This document shows positions 32,757-44,778 of a DNA stretch of 64,000 nt, in pieces. The stretch spans positions 62,001-126,000 of the forward strand of contig NZ_JAJUKH010000002.1 in the NCBI RefSeq assembly GCF_021538675.1, given 5' to 3'. Position 1 is the stretch's first letter, and each line of letters starts with the position of its first letter. The notes below the pieces were generated by a model, which had not been told where the DNA came from, searched no databases, and was given only the letters and a program-made list of their open reading frames with translations. Origin of the DNA: Paenarthrobacter sp. AR 02. GTDB lineage: Bacteria > Actinomycetota > Actinomycetes > Actinomycetales > Micrococcaceae. The position numbers and the translations under genes are program-made.

Positions 32757-34304
32757 CTAGTGCGCCTTGGGGACACGCCGGAGTACGACGGCGGCAAGGG
32801 CTGCCGCTCCGGCCATGAGTACCAGCCCAATCGCCGCAGTGATGTGGACGCCGGAGTCGAAGGCGACGCGTGCCGAGGCCGTCAATGCTTCAGCCAAGGG
32901 CGCTGGGAGCGTGGAAGCAACGTCAACGGCACCGGCCAGGGTTTCCCCGGACTTTTCGGCGGCGTGGCCGGATACGCCGTCCGGTATGACCAGGTTGTGC
33001 TGGTAGGAGGCGGTGAGGATGGAACCAAGGACAGCCGTTCCCAACAGCGAACCCAACTCGTAACCGGTCTCCGAGATGGCTGATGCTGCCCCGGATTTGT
33101 CAGCCGGTACGGAGGCCAGGATGAGGTCGTTGGAGATGGTCTCCGCCGCACCCACGCCAACAGCAAGAACTGTGAGGGCCGACAGGAGGAACACGGGGCC
33201 GCTGCCGTGGTCGCCCACCACCGCCACGAAGTAGCCAACGGCACTGAGCGTCAACCCTCCGGCCACCACAAAACCGGGCCGGACCTTTTTGACCAGGGGC
33301 ACCACCAGCAGTCCGGCGATGACTGTTGCCAGCAGGGCCGGGATCATTGCGATACCCGCCTCCATGGGGGACTGGCCTTCAACCAATTGCAGGTGCTGGG
33401 CGAAGAAGTAGATGAAGCCGGTCATGGAGAAGAGGGAAAGTACGTTGGCAACGATTGCCGTACTGAATACCTTGTTCTTGAACAGGCTGACATCCAGCAT
33501 CGGGCTGTCAATCCTCTGCTGGCGTCGGACGAAGAGGACACCCATCACCAGGCCGAAAAGCATGAACGCTGCCGCTGATGCCCCAAAGCCGTGCACTGCG
33601 AATTCTTTGATGCCGTAGACAAACGGAGCCATGGTCAAGATGGACAAAGCGATGCTGGGGACATCCACCCGGCCCGGGTTCGCGTCTTTGGACTCAGGGA
33701 TGAGCACCCTACCGAAGGCAAGCAGCGGCAGCAGCAGGAAGGCTGCCACCAGGAAGACGGCGCCCCACCAGAAGTGTTCCACCAGCCAACCGCCGAAGAT
33801 CGGCCCGAGGGCAGCACCGCCTGAGAACCCGGCCGCCCACACGGCAATAGCGAGCCGCCGGCGGTTGGGGTCGGTAAAGATGTTCCGGATCAGGGAAAGC
33901 GTCGAGGGCATCAGCATGGCGCCGAAAACGCCAAGGGCGGCGCGTCCGGCAATCAGCCATTCCGCGGAAGGCGCGAACGCCGTAGCGGCCGAAACCGCAG
34001 CAAAGCCTGTGCTGCCGATCAGAAGCAGCCGCCGTCGTCCGATCCTGTCGCCGAGGTTGCCCATGGAGACCAGCAGCGCGGCCAGGACCAAGGGGTAGGC
34101 GTCGACGATCCAGAGCAGTTGCACACCACCGACATCGAGGGATCGGGCGATCTCGGGCAGGGCAAAGGTGAGCGCGGTGTTGTCGACGGCCACCAGCAGT
34201 ACCGGGAACATCAGGAGTGCCAGGGCCGTCCAGTCGCGCCACGGTGCAGGGCCCATGACGGGACGAGCTGAACGGGGAGCTTGGGTGGAGGACGGCGAGA
34301 ACAT
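32757..34304 (-). CDS. MFS multidrug exporter, DHA2 (14-helix) family
   Basis: This proton-driven membrane exporter of 515 residues resembles the SmvA/QacA/EmrB group. It has about 14 membrane helices; the first carries the DHA2 motif with an acidic residue (LLVAVDNTALTFALPEIA), followed by LLWIVDAYPLVLAALLVSMG and the loop motif GNLGDRIGRRRLL. The family usually exports quaternary ammonium compounds, dyes or other cationic drugs. It is divergent from a TetR gene, with an operator between them, so it is probably induced by its own substrate. Confidence 0.9.
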   Translation of the reverse strand: MFSPSSTQAPRSARPVMGPAPWRDWTALALLMFPVLLVAVDNTALTFALPEIARSLDVGGVQLLWIVDAYPLVLAALLVSMGNLGDRIGRRRLLLIGSTGFAAVSAATAFAPSAEWLIAGRAALGVFGAMLMPSTLSLIRNIFTDPNRRRLAIAVWAAGFSGGAALGPIFGGWLVEHFWWGAVFLVAAFLLLPLLAFGRVLIPESKDANPGRVDVPSIALSILTMAPFVYGIKEFAVHGFGASAAAFMLFGLVMGVLFVRRQQRIDSPMLDVSLFKNKVFSTAIVANVLSLFSMTGFIYFFAQHLQLVEGQSPMEAGIAMIPALLATVIAGLLVVPLVKKVRPGFVVAGGLTLSAVGYFVAVVGDHGSGPVFLLSALTVLAVGVGAAETISNDLILASVPADKSGAASAISETGYELGSLLGTAVLGSILTASYQHNLVIPDGVSGHAAEKSGETLAGAVDVASTLPAPLAEALTASARVAFDSGVHITAAIGLVLMAGAAALAAVVLRRVPKAH

Positions 34305-34310
34305 GTCCTT

Positions 34311-34334
34311 ACTGTACCGTCCAGACGGTATAGT
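34311..34334. promoter_or_regulatory. TetR-type operator between exporter and repressor
   Basis: ACTGTACCGTC (34311-34321) and GACGGTATAGT (34324-34334) are inverted repeats separated by CA, matching at 10 of 11 positions. The site lies 7 bp upstream of the exporter start and 43 bp upstream of the TetR start, placed to control both. Confidence 0.82.
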
Positions 34335-34376
34335 TTCAAATTAATCCTCAGCAAACCTTTAGGGAATGATGTACTC

Positions 34377-34916
34377 ATGCCACGAAAACCAGTTGCCCGG
34401 GACGCCGTCCTGGATGCCTACGAAGCCCTCCTTATAGAGGTAGGGGAGCGGGCCGCCACGCTCGATGCAGTTGCCAAGCGTGCGGGCGTCTCGAAGGGCG
34501 GTTTGCTGTACCACTTTCCGAACAAGGAGTCGCTGATCAGTGCCCTCCTGGAACGCCTGGACCAACTGGCAGTACAGGACATTGAGCAGATGAGGGCCGC
34601 GCCGGACGGCGCCGCTGCCTACTTCATCCGGACGTCGTTGTGGGCCGGGACGCCGATGGACCGCGCTTTCGTCGCTGCTACCCGGCTGGCTGAGGTTGCC
34701 CACGAAGAAACGCGCCGCAGGTTTGCCGGAATCCAAAAGCAGTGGCTTGATGTGCTGGCCAAGGATGTGGGACCCGAGGTAGCGAAGGCCGTTAGCTACA
34801 TGGGCGACGGACTGTATTTCAACGCAATGTTCGAGGGCGGACAGGAGGCCGGCGACGACGGCCGGGAAGCCGACATCAAGATCCTGCTCGGAGTGCTGGA
34901 GCGGCTGCGGAAATAG
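34377..34916 (+). CDS. TetR family transcriptional regulator
   Basis: The 179-residue repressor has an N-terminal TetR helix-turn-helix (ATLDAVAKRAGVSKGGLLYH followed by FPNKESLISALLERL) and a helical ligand-binding C-terminus. It most likely represses the divergent DHA2 exporter and itself through the palindrome at 34311-34334. ATG 34377 is chosen because it places the family pattern normally; the frame extends upstream through the operator, which is unlikely to be coding. Confidence 0.88.
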   Translation: MPRKPVARDAVLDAYEALLIEVGERAATLDAVAKRAGVSKGGLLYHFPNKESLISALLERLDQLAVQDIEQMRAAPDGAAAYFIRTSLWAGTPMDRAFVAATRLAEVAHEETRRRFAGIQKQWLDVLAKDVGPEVAKAVSYMGDGLYFNAMFEGGQEAGDDGREADIKILLGVLERLRK

Positions 34917-35017
34917 CGCATCATCCCATTTGCGGCGACGCGCCGCACGTAGGACAATTAACCCTTGTGGCCTGCCTTGATCCGGGGCCGCGCTACAACT
35001 GAACATGCCTATGATCT

Positions 35018-35240
35018 GCGGCGGGAGAGTCCTGCAAGCACGTGATGCAGGCGCCGTAGGAGCAAACCCTCCCCAGGAATCTCTCAGGCCCACGCACCGC
35101 CGCGGCAAGGCAACTCTGGAAAGCAGCAGGCGCTCTGACCACCGAAGGGTGAATGGAGTGCTGTGCTCACCGACGGTGCAAGCGATGTTGTTCCAACAAC
35201 GCGGAAACTCTCAGGTCCAATACAGAGCGGGGAGGAACCC
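35018..35240 (+). promoter_or_regulatory. Tandem glycine riboswitch
   Basis: Two aptamers are readable. The first has GCGGGAGAGTCC, the conserved core GCCGTAGGAGCAAACC, and AATCTCTCAGGC. The second has CTCTGGAAAGCAG, CACCGACGGTGCAAGCG, AAACTCTCAGG and the closing CAGAG. They lie 48 bp before gcvP. Glycine binding should switch on the cleavage operon. This explains most of the 370-bp gap between the TetR gene and gcvP. Confidence 0.93.
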
Positions 35241-35287
35241 AACCGCTGTGGCGTACCCAAACGCCGCCCAAGTAATGGAGTTCCTTC

Positions 35288-38134
<2,847 letters not shown>

Positions 38135-38147
38135 GGGGTTCCGGACA

Positions 38148-39281
38148 ATGACTGAGAACTACACGGCTCTCTACGAAGAGCACAAGAAACTCGGCGCCTC
38201 CTTCACCGACTTCGGTGGCTGGCAAATGCCGCTCAAGTACTCCTCGGAGTTGGCTGAGCACCACGCCGTCCGCAAATCCGCAGGCCTGTTCGACCTCTCC
38301 CACATGGGGGAGGTGTGGGTCAGCGGCCCTCAGGCTGCCGAGTTTCTCGACTACGCCCTGGTTGGCAAAATCTCGGCCATGGCCGACGGTAAGGCCAAGT
38401 ACTCGCTGATCTGCCAGGAAGACGGCGGCATCATCGATGACCTCATCACCTACCGTCGCGGTGAGGACAAGTTCCTCGTCGTCCCCAACGCGGGCAACGC
38501 GAAGGTAGTGGCTGACGCCCTTGCCGAACGGGCCGCCGGATTCGACGTTGTGGTTCAGGACGCCTCCGCCGGGACCTCGCTCATCGCCGTCCAGGGTCCC
38601 CTTGCGGAATCGATCCTTTTGCGGCTCGTGCCTGCGGAGCAGCACTCCCTGCTCACGGAACTGAAGTACTACGCCGCCGTCAAGGTCACGTTCCTGGTGG
38701 CCGGCAGCGGCCAGGACCTGCTCCTGGCACGCACCGGCTACACGGGCGAGGACGGCTTCGAGATCTTCGTGCCCAACGAATCCGCGGCAGCCCTGTGGCA
38801 GGCCATTGCCGCAGTCGCGGATGACGGCGAGCTCATCCCCGCCGGCCTCGCATCCCGCGACTCCCTCCGACTCGAAGCGGGCATGCCCCTCTACGGCAAC
38901 GAACTTTCCCGTGAGGGCAACCCCTTCGCCGCAGGACTTGGGCCCGTGGTTGCGCTGTCCAAGGAAGGCGACTTCGTGGGCAAGGAAGCCCTGGCTGCCC
39001 TGAAGGCGGACGGGGCCGGGTCCACCACCGGCCGCAAGCTCGTTGGCCTCAAGGGCCTGGGGCGCCGCGCCGGACGCAGCCACTACCCGGTCCTGAAGGA
39101 CGGAGCGGTTGTTGGCGAAGTGACCTCCGGCCAGCCCAGCCCGACGCTCGGCTACCCGGTAGCGTTGGCGTATGTCGACGTCGAGTTCGCCGAAGTTGGA
39201 ACTGCGCTGGACGTCGACCTGCGCGGCAAGGCCGAGCCTTTCGAGGTCGTTGCCCTGCCGTTCTACAAGCGCCAAAAGTAG
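38148..39281 (+). CDS. gcvT: Aminomethyltransferase, T protein
   Basis: GcvT releases ammonia from aminomethyl-GcvH and forms methylene-tetrahydrofolate. The 377 residues show the family patterns [38 protein letters not shown] and the C-terminal barrel domain with [16 protein letters not shown] 38148 follows AAGGGG and lies 13 bp after gcvP. Confidence 0.97.
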   Translation: MTENYTALYEEHKKLGASFTDFGGWQMPLKYSSELAEHHAVRKSAGLFDLSHMGEVWVSGPQAAEFLDYALVGKISAMADGKAKYSLICQEDGGIIDDLITYRRGEDKFLVVPNAGNAKVVADALAERAAGFDVVVQDASAGTSLIAVQGPLAESILLRLVPAEQHSLLTELKYYAAVKVTFLVAGSGQDLLLARTGYTGEDGFEIFVPNESAAALWQAIAAVADDGELIPAGLASRDSLRLEAGMPLYGNELSREGNPFAAGLGPVVALSKEGDFVGKEALAALKADGAGSTTGRKLVGLKGLGRRAGRSHYPVLKDGAVVGEVTSGQPSPTLGYPVALAYVDVEFAEVGTALDVDLRGKAEPFEVVALPFYKRQK

Positions 39282-39315
39282 CCAGTTTTTCATTCACCAC
39301 ACGTTAGGAAACAGA

Positions 39316-39702
39316 ATGCCCAAAGTAGCGCCCGAACTTCAGTACTCCGACGAACACGAGTGGGTTTCCCGCGGCGAAGGGAACTCGGTGTCTGTTGGTA
39401 TCTCCGAGGTTGCCACCGACGCCCTGGGCGACATTGTCTACGTTGACCTGCCCGAGGTCGGTTCCACCGTGACCGCAGGCGAAACCTGTGGCGAAGTCGA
39501 GTCCACCAAGTCGGTCTCCGACCTGTACTCGCCCGTCACCGGCGAGGTCACCGAAATCAACGACGCCGTTGTTTCCGACCCCGCCCTCATCAACAACGAT
39601 CCCTACGGTGCAGGCTGGCTGTTCAAGGTGGCCGCCGAGTCCGACGGTCCGCTGCTTTCCGCCGAGGAATACGCCTCCAAGAATGGCGGAGACCTGTCCT
39701 AG
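39316..39702 (+). CDS. gcvH: Glycine cleavage system H protein
   Basis: GcvH carries the lipoyl arm that shuttles intermediates between the P, T and L proteins. The 128 residues have [13 protein letters not shown] near the start, [12 protein letters not shown], and the lipoylated Lys65 in [13 protein letters not shown]. Length is exactly that of the family. It is the third gene of the operon; the L protein is not in the window. Confidence 0.97.
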   Translation: MPKVAPELQYSDEHEWVSRGEGNSVSVGISEVATDALGDIVYVDLPEVGSTVTAGETCGEVESTKSVSDLYSPVTGEVTEINDAVVSDPALINNDPYGAGWLFKVAAESDGPLLSAEEYASKNGGDLS

Positions 39703-39759
39703 GTATCCCGCCACGCGAGCTCCATGGGCGTAGCGTGGTAATTAGTAACTGAAAAATTG

Positions 39760-39798
39760 CGACGCCGGGTTGCCGCCTTTGGGGGCCATCCGGCGTCG
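39760..39798 (+). terminator. Terminator after gcvH
   Basis: CGACGCCGG at 39760-39768 pairs with CCGGCGTCG at 39790-39798; the 21-nt loop can form a further short stem (TGCCGCC with GGGGGCC). It separates the glycine cleavage operon from sdaA. Confidence 0.7.
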
Positions 39799-39889
39799 TG
39801 CTTCGGTTGACTTCCGCCACAAGCGGTAGCGGCCATCCGGCAGGACCATCTGCCGGGACATCTCAAGTTTTTATGAAGGGATCACGGCT

Positions 39890-41290
39890 ATGGCTGTTGG
39901 TGTTTTCGATTTGTTCTCCGTGGGCATTGGCCCGTCGAGTTCGCATACGGTGGGCCCGATGCGTGCCGGGGCGGTGTTTGCTTCTGAGTTGAAGGACGCT
40001 GGTGTCCTTGATTCGGTGGCGTCGTTGCGGGTGGACCTGTATGGGTCGTTGGCGGCGACGGGTCGTGGGCATGGGACGTTCACTGCGACCCTGCTTGGCA
40101 TGGAGGGCTACGAGCCGGAGTTGATCCTTCCCGATGAGGTGGAGGAGCGGTTGGCGTCGATTGCGGAGACGGGGAAGCTGAACCTGGCCGGCGAAGTGCT
40201 GCTGGATTATGCGGTGGAGGACATGGTTTTGCATCCGTTGACGGTGTTGCCGCGGCATACGAACGGGATGAAGTTCGCTGTCTCCGATGCCGAGGGGAAT
40301 GTTCTCAAGGAGGCGACGTTTTTCTCGGTCGGTGGCGGGTTCATTGTCCGGGAGGGTGAGGAGTCCGCGGCGCAGGCGGAGTTGGAGGAGTCCAAGAAGG
40401 AGTTGCCGTTGCCGTTCCGGACGGCGGCGGAGTTGTTGGGCCGGTGCGCGTCCAAGGGTTTGGGGATCAGCGACATCATGTTCATCAATGAGCGGGCGTC
40501 CCGGTCCGAGGAGGAGATCCGGGAGGGTCTGCTGCATATTTGGGCTGTGATGGAGGCTTGTGTTGAAACCAGTTTGCAGCGTGAGGGTGTGTTGCCCGGT
40601 GGGTTGAAGGTCCGTCGTCGTGCGCCGGATTGGTTGGAGCGGCTCCTGAAGGAGGACAAGGACCGGAACGATCCGAAGTACTGGCAGGAGTGGGTGAACC
40701 TGATCGCATTGGCGGTCAATGAGGAGAACGCCTCCGGTGGGCGGGTGGTGACGGCTCCGACCAATGGTGCTGCGGGGATCATTCCTGCGGTGTTGTATTA
40801 CGCGTTGAATTACGCCCCGGGCATGGATAAAGCGACCCAGGCTGATAAGGACGATGTGGTGGTGAAGTTCCTGCTCGCTGCCAGTGCGGTGGGTGTGTTG
40901 TATAAGGAGCAGGCGTCCATTTCGGGTGCTGAGGTGGGTTGTCAGGGTGAGGTCGGGTCGGCCTCGTCGATGGCTGCTGCCGGGTTGGCTGAGGTGATGG
41001 GTGGTTCCCCGGGTCAGGTGGAGAACGCGGCGGAGATCGCGATGGAACATAACCTGGGGTTGACGTGTGATCCGATTGGCGGGTTGGTGCAGATCCCGTG
41101 TATCGAGCGGAACGCGATTGCTGCGGCGAAGGCGATCAACGCGGCGAAGATGGCGTTGTGGGGTGACGGGACGCACCGGGTCTCGTTGGACGAGGTGATC
41201 GTGACCATGCGTGAAACGGGCAAGGACATGTCCCACAAATACAAAGAAACAGCGATGGGCGGCCTCGCCGTCAACGTCGTCGAATGCTGA
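39890..41290 (+). CDS. sdaA: L-serine ammonia-lyase (iron-sulfur type)
   Basis: This enzyme deaminates serine to pyruvate. The 466 residues have the beta domain at the start ([20 protein letters not shown]) fused to the alpha domain, whose cysteines ([27 protein letters not shown]) hold a 4Fe-4S cluster. Following the glycine cleavage genes, it can drain serine made from glycine by GlyA. Codon use differs from the neighbours: leucine is mostly TTG and many codons end in T or G, until about the last 75 bp, which return to C-ending codons. Confidence 0.95.
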   Translation: MAVGVFDLFSVGIGPSSSHTVGPMRAGAVFASELKDAGVLDSVASLRVDLYGSLAATGRGHGTFTATLLGMEGYEPELILPDEVEERLASIAETGKLNLAGEVLLDYAVEDMVLHPLTVLPRHTNGMKFAVSDAEGNVLKEATFFSVGGGFIVREGEESAAQAELEESKKELPLPFRTAAELLGRCASKGLGISDIMFINERASRSEEEIREGLLHIWAVMEACVETSLQREGVLPGGLKVRRRAPDWLERLLKEDKDRNDPKYWQEWVNLIALAVNEENASGGRVVTAPTNGAAGIIPAVLYYALNYAPGMDKATQADKDDVVVKFLLAASAVGVLYKEQASISGAEVGCQGEVGSASSMAAAGLAEVMGGSPGQVENAAEIAMEHNLGLTCDPIGGLVQIPCIERNAIAAAKAINAAKMALWGDGTHRVSLDEVIVTMRETGKDMSHKYKETAMGGLAVNVVEC

Positions 41291-41328
41291 GTCTGTTTAC
41301 TGTCGGTGCCTAGTGCCATGCTGTATCC

Positions 41329-42150
41329 ATGAGCGGGGGATACGACAGGGATTTTTTGCGGGCACGTCTCGAGCTGCCCAGTCCGTCGGCGACGACGACT
41401 CTTTTGGACTACATCCACTTCTCCGTGCGTTTCCGGGTTTCCCGGAAGCTCGCGGCGATCGTGGGGGTCAACATCAACGGCAAGGAACTGAACCCGCTGG
41501 CCCGGGAAGGTACCTGGCACTTCGATGACCGGATTCCCCGGGAGCAACAGGCCGGTCCGGACGTCTACAAGAACAACGCGTTTGACCGCGGGCATCTGGT
41601 GCGGCGTCTGGACCCGGTGTGGGGAGATCCTGCCACCGCCAAAAAGGCCAACCAGGACACCTTCGTGTTCACCAATGCTGCGCCGCAGGTTGACGACTTC
41701 AACCAAGGCAAGGAACTGTGGGTGGGGCTGGAGGACCATGTCCTGGAACACGCTGACGCCTACGATGCCAAGCTCAGCGTGTTTACCGGGCCGGTCTTGC
41801 TTGATGACGACCCCCCGTACAGGGGCGTGCAGGTTCCACGGAAATTCTGGAAGATCGCTGCGTGGACCAGTGATGCCAAACTGGCGGCCGCGGGATTCGT
41901 CCTGGACCAGTCGCCGCTCCTGGGCAAAGTAGAGCTGAAACGGGCCATCGACCAGCGGCTCCTGGAAGGCGAACCGCCGCCATTGGGGCCGTTCCGGACG
42001 TTCCAGGTGCCCATTGGGGAGATTGCGGATCTGACAGGGCTCAGCCTGAGCCGGTTGGTCAGCGCGGACCGTCTGTCCAGCAGCCAGCGGGAGCTCGGAA
42101 AAGCGCCGAAGGCCATTAAGTTGGAAAGCACGGATCAGATCAGGCTTTAG
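41329..42150 (+). CDS. DNA/RNA non-specific endonuclease (NUC/DRGH family)
   Basis: The 273 residues resemble the Serratia nuclease/EndoG family. The catalytic motif is DRGH at residues 86-89 (NNAFDRGHLVRRLDP) and the metal-binding Asn region is FVFTNAAPQVDDFNQG. It also has FTGPVLLDDDPPYRG and the later FWKIAAW strand. Unusually, no signal peptide or membrane helix is visible, so it appears cytoplasmic; no immunity gene or inhibitor is recognisable next to it. The gene stands alone after sdaA. Confidence 0.85.
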   Translation: MSGGYDRDFLRARLELPSPSATTTLLDYIHFSVRFRVSRKLAAIVGVNINGKELNPLAREGTWHFDDRIPREQQAGPDVYKNNAFDRGHLVRRLDPVWGDPATAKKANQDTFVFTNAAPQVDDFNQGKELWVGLEDHVLEHADAYDAKLSVFTGPVLLDDDPPYRGVQVPRKFWKIAAWTSDAKLAAAGFVLDQSPLLGKVELKRAIDQRLLEGEPPPLGPFRTFQVPIGEIADLTGLSLSRLVSADRLSSSQRELGKAPKAIKLESTDQIRL

Positions 42151-42234
42151 GGCGAACCTGAGGATTTTTCCCGGCCCGATAGACTTGGGGCTGCATGTCC
42201 GCATGCCTTTGAACACTGCACCAAAACCCTGAGA

Positions 42235-43323
42235 TTGGACACGGCCACCTTGCGAGAATTTACTGCCCGCTTTGCCACCGCCGAGGAAACCGATAACTGG
42301 GACAAGCACGTCACGGCCAATCCGAACGGCGGCAACATGCTGCAGTCGGACGCCTACGCCGCAGTCAAGGACGGCAACGGCTGGCTGGTCCGCCGCGTAG
42401 TGGTGGAAACCGCCGAGTACGCCAGCTACAACTTGCTGCTGGAGAAGAAGTTCCCCGTTCTCGGCCGGCTCTGGTACCTGATCAAGGGACCGGATGCTGC
42501 CTCGGCGGATGACATCGAGCCCATGCTCAGGGCGGTAGCTGCGTTGGCACGGGAACAGAAGCTGAACGTCTTCAGCATCAAGATCGAGCCCGACGTCGTG
42601 GAGTCACCTGAGGTGGTCGCGAAGCTGAAGGCGTCTGGCCTGGTCAAGGCTCCGAATATCCAGTCCAACGATTCCACGGCCTTGTTGGACATCTCCGCCC
42701 CGGCGAACGAAGTGCTGCGCAGCATCTCGTCCCGGGCCCGCAACGCTGTCCGAAGGGCGGAGCGCGAAGGCTGCGAAGTTGTGGAAGCGGAGCCGGGCCA
42801 GGACAGCTACAAGAAGCTCTACGCCCTGATGCAGAACACCATGAACGCCAAAGGCGCCATGCCCCTGCGGAGCTACGAGTACTACGCCACGTTCTGGGAA
42901 GAGTTTTGCAGCCGGGGCCAGGGACACTTCTTCTTCGTCTACGAGGACGGCGCGCCAAGCGTTGGCGCTTTCGTCATCAACTACGGTTCCAAAGCAACCT
43001 ACAAGGACGGCGGTTCCACGCAGAACCGTAAACAGTATGGCGACTCGCACTTGGTCCAATGGGCAGCCATCCAGCGCATGCAGGAGCTCGGCTGCGTGGA
43101 ATACGACTTCTGCGGCACACCCCCCGCTGCCAGGATCAAGGACAAGAGCCACCCGCTCTACGGCCTGGGATCGTTCAAGACGAGCTTCACCAAGACCGTT
43201 ACGGACTTTGTGGGCTGCTACGACCTCGTGCTGGGCCCTGTCCGGTACAAGCTGTGGCTCAAGGGCGCAGAGAAGGTGTTCAGAAGGCTCGAAACCATGC
43301 GCACCGGCGGTCAGTTCTACTGA
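42235..43323 (+). CDS. FemABX-family aminoacyltransferase, first of a pair
   Basis: FemABX proteins add amino acids from aminoacyl-tRNA to lipid II to build peptidoglycan cross-bridges. The 362 residues show two GNAT-like halves: LQSDAYAAVKDGNGWLVRRV, LWYLIKGPDA, SSRARNAVRRAEREGCEV and YDFCGTPPAA with KTSFTKTVTDFVGCYDLVLG. The start is probably TTG 42235 or 42250; neither has a strong ribosome site. A second member follows 83 bp later. The residue added cannot be read from sequence. Confidence 0.85.
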   Translation: MDTATLREFTARFATAEETDNWDKHVTANPNGGNMLQSDAYAAVKDGNGWLVRRVVVETAEYASYNLLLEKKFPVLGRLWYLIKGPDAASADDIEPMLRAVAALAREQKLNVFSIKIEPDVVESPEVVAKLKASGLVKAPNIQSNDSTALLDISAPANEVLRSISSRARNAVRRAEREGCEVVEAEPGQDSYKKLYALMQNTMNAKGAMPLRSYEYYATFWEEFCSRGQGHFFFVYEDGAPSVGAFVINYGSKATYKDGGSTQNRKQYGDSHLVQWAAIQRMQELGCVEYDFCGTPPAARIKDKSHPLYGLGSFKTSFTKTVTDFVGCYDLVLGPVRYKLWLKGAEKVFRRLETMRTGGQFY

Positions 43324-43406
43324 CGGACACCCAAGCCAGCAAGCCAACCCACAGGCCCGCCCCGGCCACCAACGGGCGCAAATCTAATCTAGGTGAGGTA
43401 ATTTCT

Positions 43407-44750
43407 TTGACTCCGATCGAGGCTGGAACCGACATGGAATTCGTGATTCTCAGTGACGCTGATTTCGAGACGTTCGCCAAGGGACACCCACAGGGGAGCT
43501 TCATCCAGTCCATGGACCTGACACGCTTCCAACGCGCCCGTGGCCAGGAAGTCGAGCTCTTTGGCGTAACCCGCGCCGGCAGTCTCATTGCTGCGGGAAA
43601 GCTCGTCTACACGTCCAACCGTTTTGGCTACAAAACCGCGGACTGTGCCAAGGGACCACTGATGGACTACAGCGACCCCGCAGTGGTTCGCTTCGTCGTC
43701 GAGCAGTTGAAGAAGCATGCCGCCTCAAAGAAAGCGGCGGAACTGCGCATTTCGCCGAACGTCCGTTACATCGCCCGTGACGAGGACGGCGCCGAGCACC
43801 CGGAGATCGAAGACAACCGGCCGCTGTTGAAGGAACTCGAGGGCCTCGGTTTCAAGCACCAGGGCTTCGACATGAACTTCGCCAATATCAACTGGATGTT
43901 CATCAAGCAGCTCGACGGGTTTGCGGACTCCGAAGAGCTCATCATGGGCATGAACTACCGCACCCGCAAGGCGATCCGGAAGGCCGAGAAGAACGGCGTC
44001 TACCTGGAACAGGCCACGCTGGAGACCCTCGATGACTTCTACAAAGCGCTGAGCACCGCAGGCGACGAGAAGGGCTTCACGTACCGCGAGCGGGAGTACT
44101 ACGAGCAGCTGCTCCGGAACACCTCCGATGAGTTCACCAAGCTCATGATGGCCAAGATCAACATCCCCGAGTACCGCGCGTCCATCACGGAGCGGCTCGA
44201 AGCCGAGTCCAAGACGCTGGCCGAACTGAAACGTGAAGTCGAGGAGACCGGCAGCAAGAAGAAGGCCAACCGCGTCAAGGTGGTCCAGGACCTCGTGGAC
44301 AGCTACGAGCGCAGCCTCAAGGACATCGAGCGCTTCCCCGATTCCGTGGGAGTGGCCACGGTGGCGGCCATCCACTTCGCGTGCTCCGGCGACGAACTGA
44401 CCTGCGTTATCGGTGGCACCGTGCAGGACTACATCTACTTCAACGGCGCCACGTCCCTGTACTGGGGCATGATGCTCCACGCCCTCAACAACGGGTACTC
44501 GCGGTACAACTTCTACGGCACGTTCGGCATCCAGGGCCAGGACGACACCGGCCACGGTGGGTATGAATTCAAGAAGGGGTTTGGCGGCGAGGTGGTCCAG
44601 CTGATTGGCGACTTCGTGGCTCCGGTGAACCCGCTCACGTTCAACGCCTACCGCGTGGCCAGAAAGCTTGCAGGCGCCGCCCAGACAGTACTGGGACGAT
44701 TGCCACTTGAGAAATTGCCGGTTGTAGGAAAGCTCCGGAGGAACCACTAA
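43407..44750 (+). CDS. FemABX-family aminoacyltransferase, second of a pair
   Basis: The 447-residue protein has the FemAB pattern: HPQGSFIQSMDLTRFQRARG, the MNYRTRKAIRKAEKNGVYLE segment after the first half, an inserted coiled coil (residues about 260-310, ERLEAESKTLAELKREVEET), and the second half with YIYFNGATSLYWGMMLHAL and FYGTFGIQGQDDTGHGGYEF. TTG 43407 is chosen because AGGTGAGG lies 8 nt upstream. With the preceding gene it probably builds the interpeptide bridge in two steps. Confidence 0.88.
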   Translation: MTPIEAGTDMEFVILSDADFETFAKGHPQGSFIQSMDLTRFQRARGQEVELFGVTRAGSLIAAGKLVYTSNRFGYKTADCAKGPLMDYSDPAVVRFVVEQLKKHAASKKAAELRISPNVRYIARDEDGAEHPEIEDNRPLLKELEGLGFKHQGFDMNFANINWMFIKQLDGFADSEELIMGMNYRTRKAIRKAEKNGVYLEQATLETLDDFYKALSTAGDEKGFTYREREYYEQLLRNTSDEFTKLMMAKINIPEYRASITERLEAESKTLAELKREVEETGSKKKANRVKVVQDLVDSYERSLKDIERFPDSVGVATVAAIHFACSGDELTCVIGGTVQDYIYFNGATSLYWGMMLHALNNGYSRYNFYGTFGIQGQDDTGHGGYEFKKGFGGEVVQLIGDFVAPVNPLTFNAYRVARKLAGAAQTVLGRLPLEKLPVVGKLRRNH

Positions 44751-44778
44751 TCACACAAGCGCACGGGAGGATCACCGC

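Noticed and set aside
39863..41236. Long antisense frame of about 457 codons opposite sdaA
   Set aside because: It mirrors sdaA, is Arg/His-rich with no recognisable domain, and results from the unusual codon bias of sdaA.
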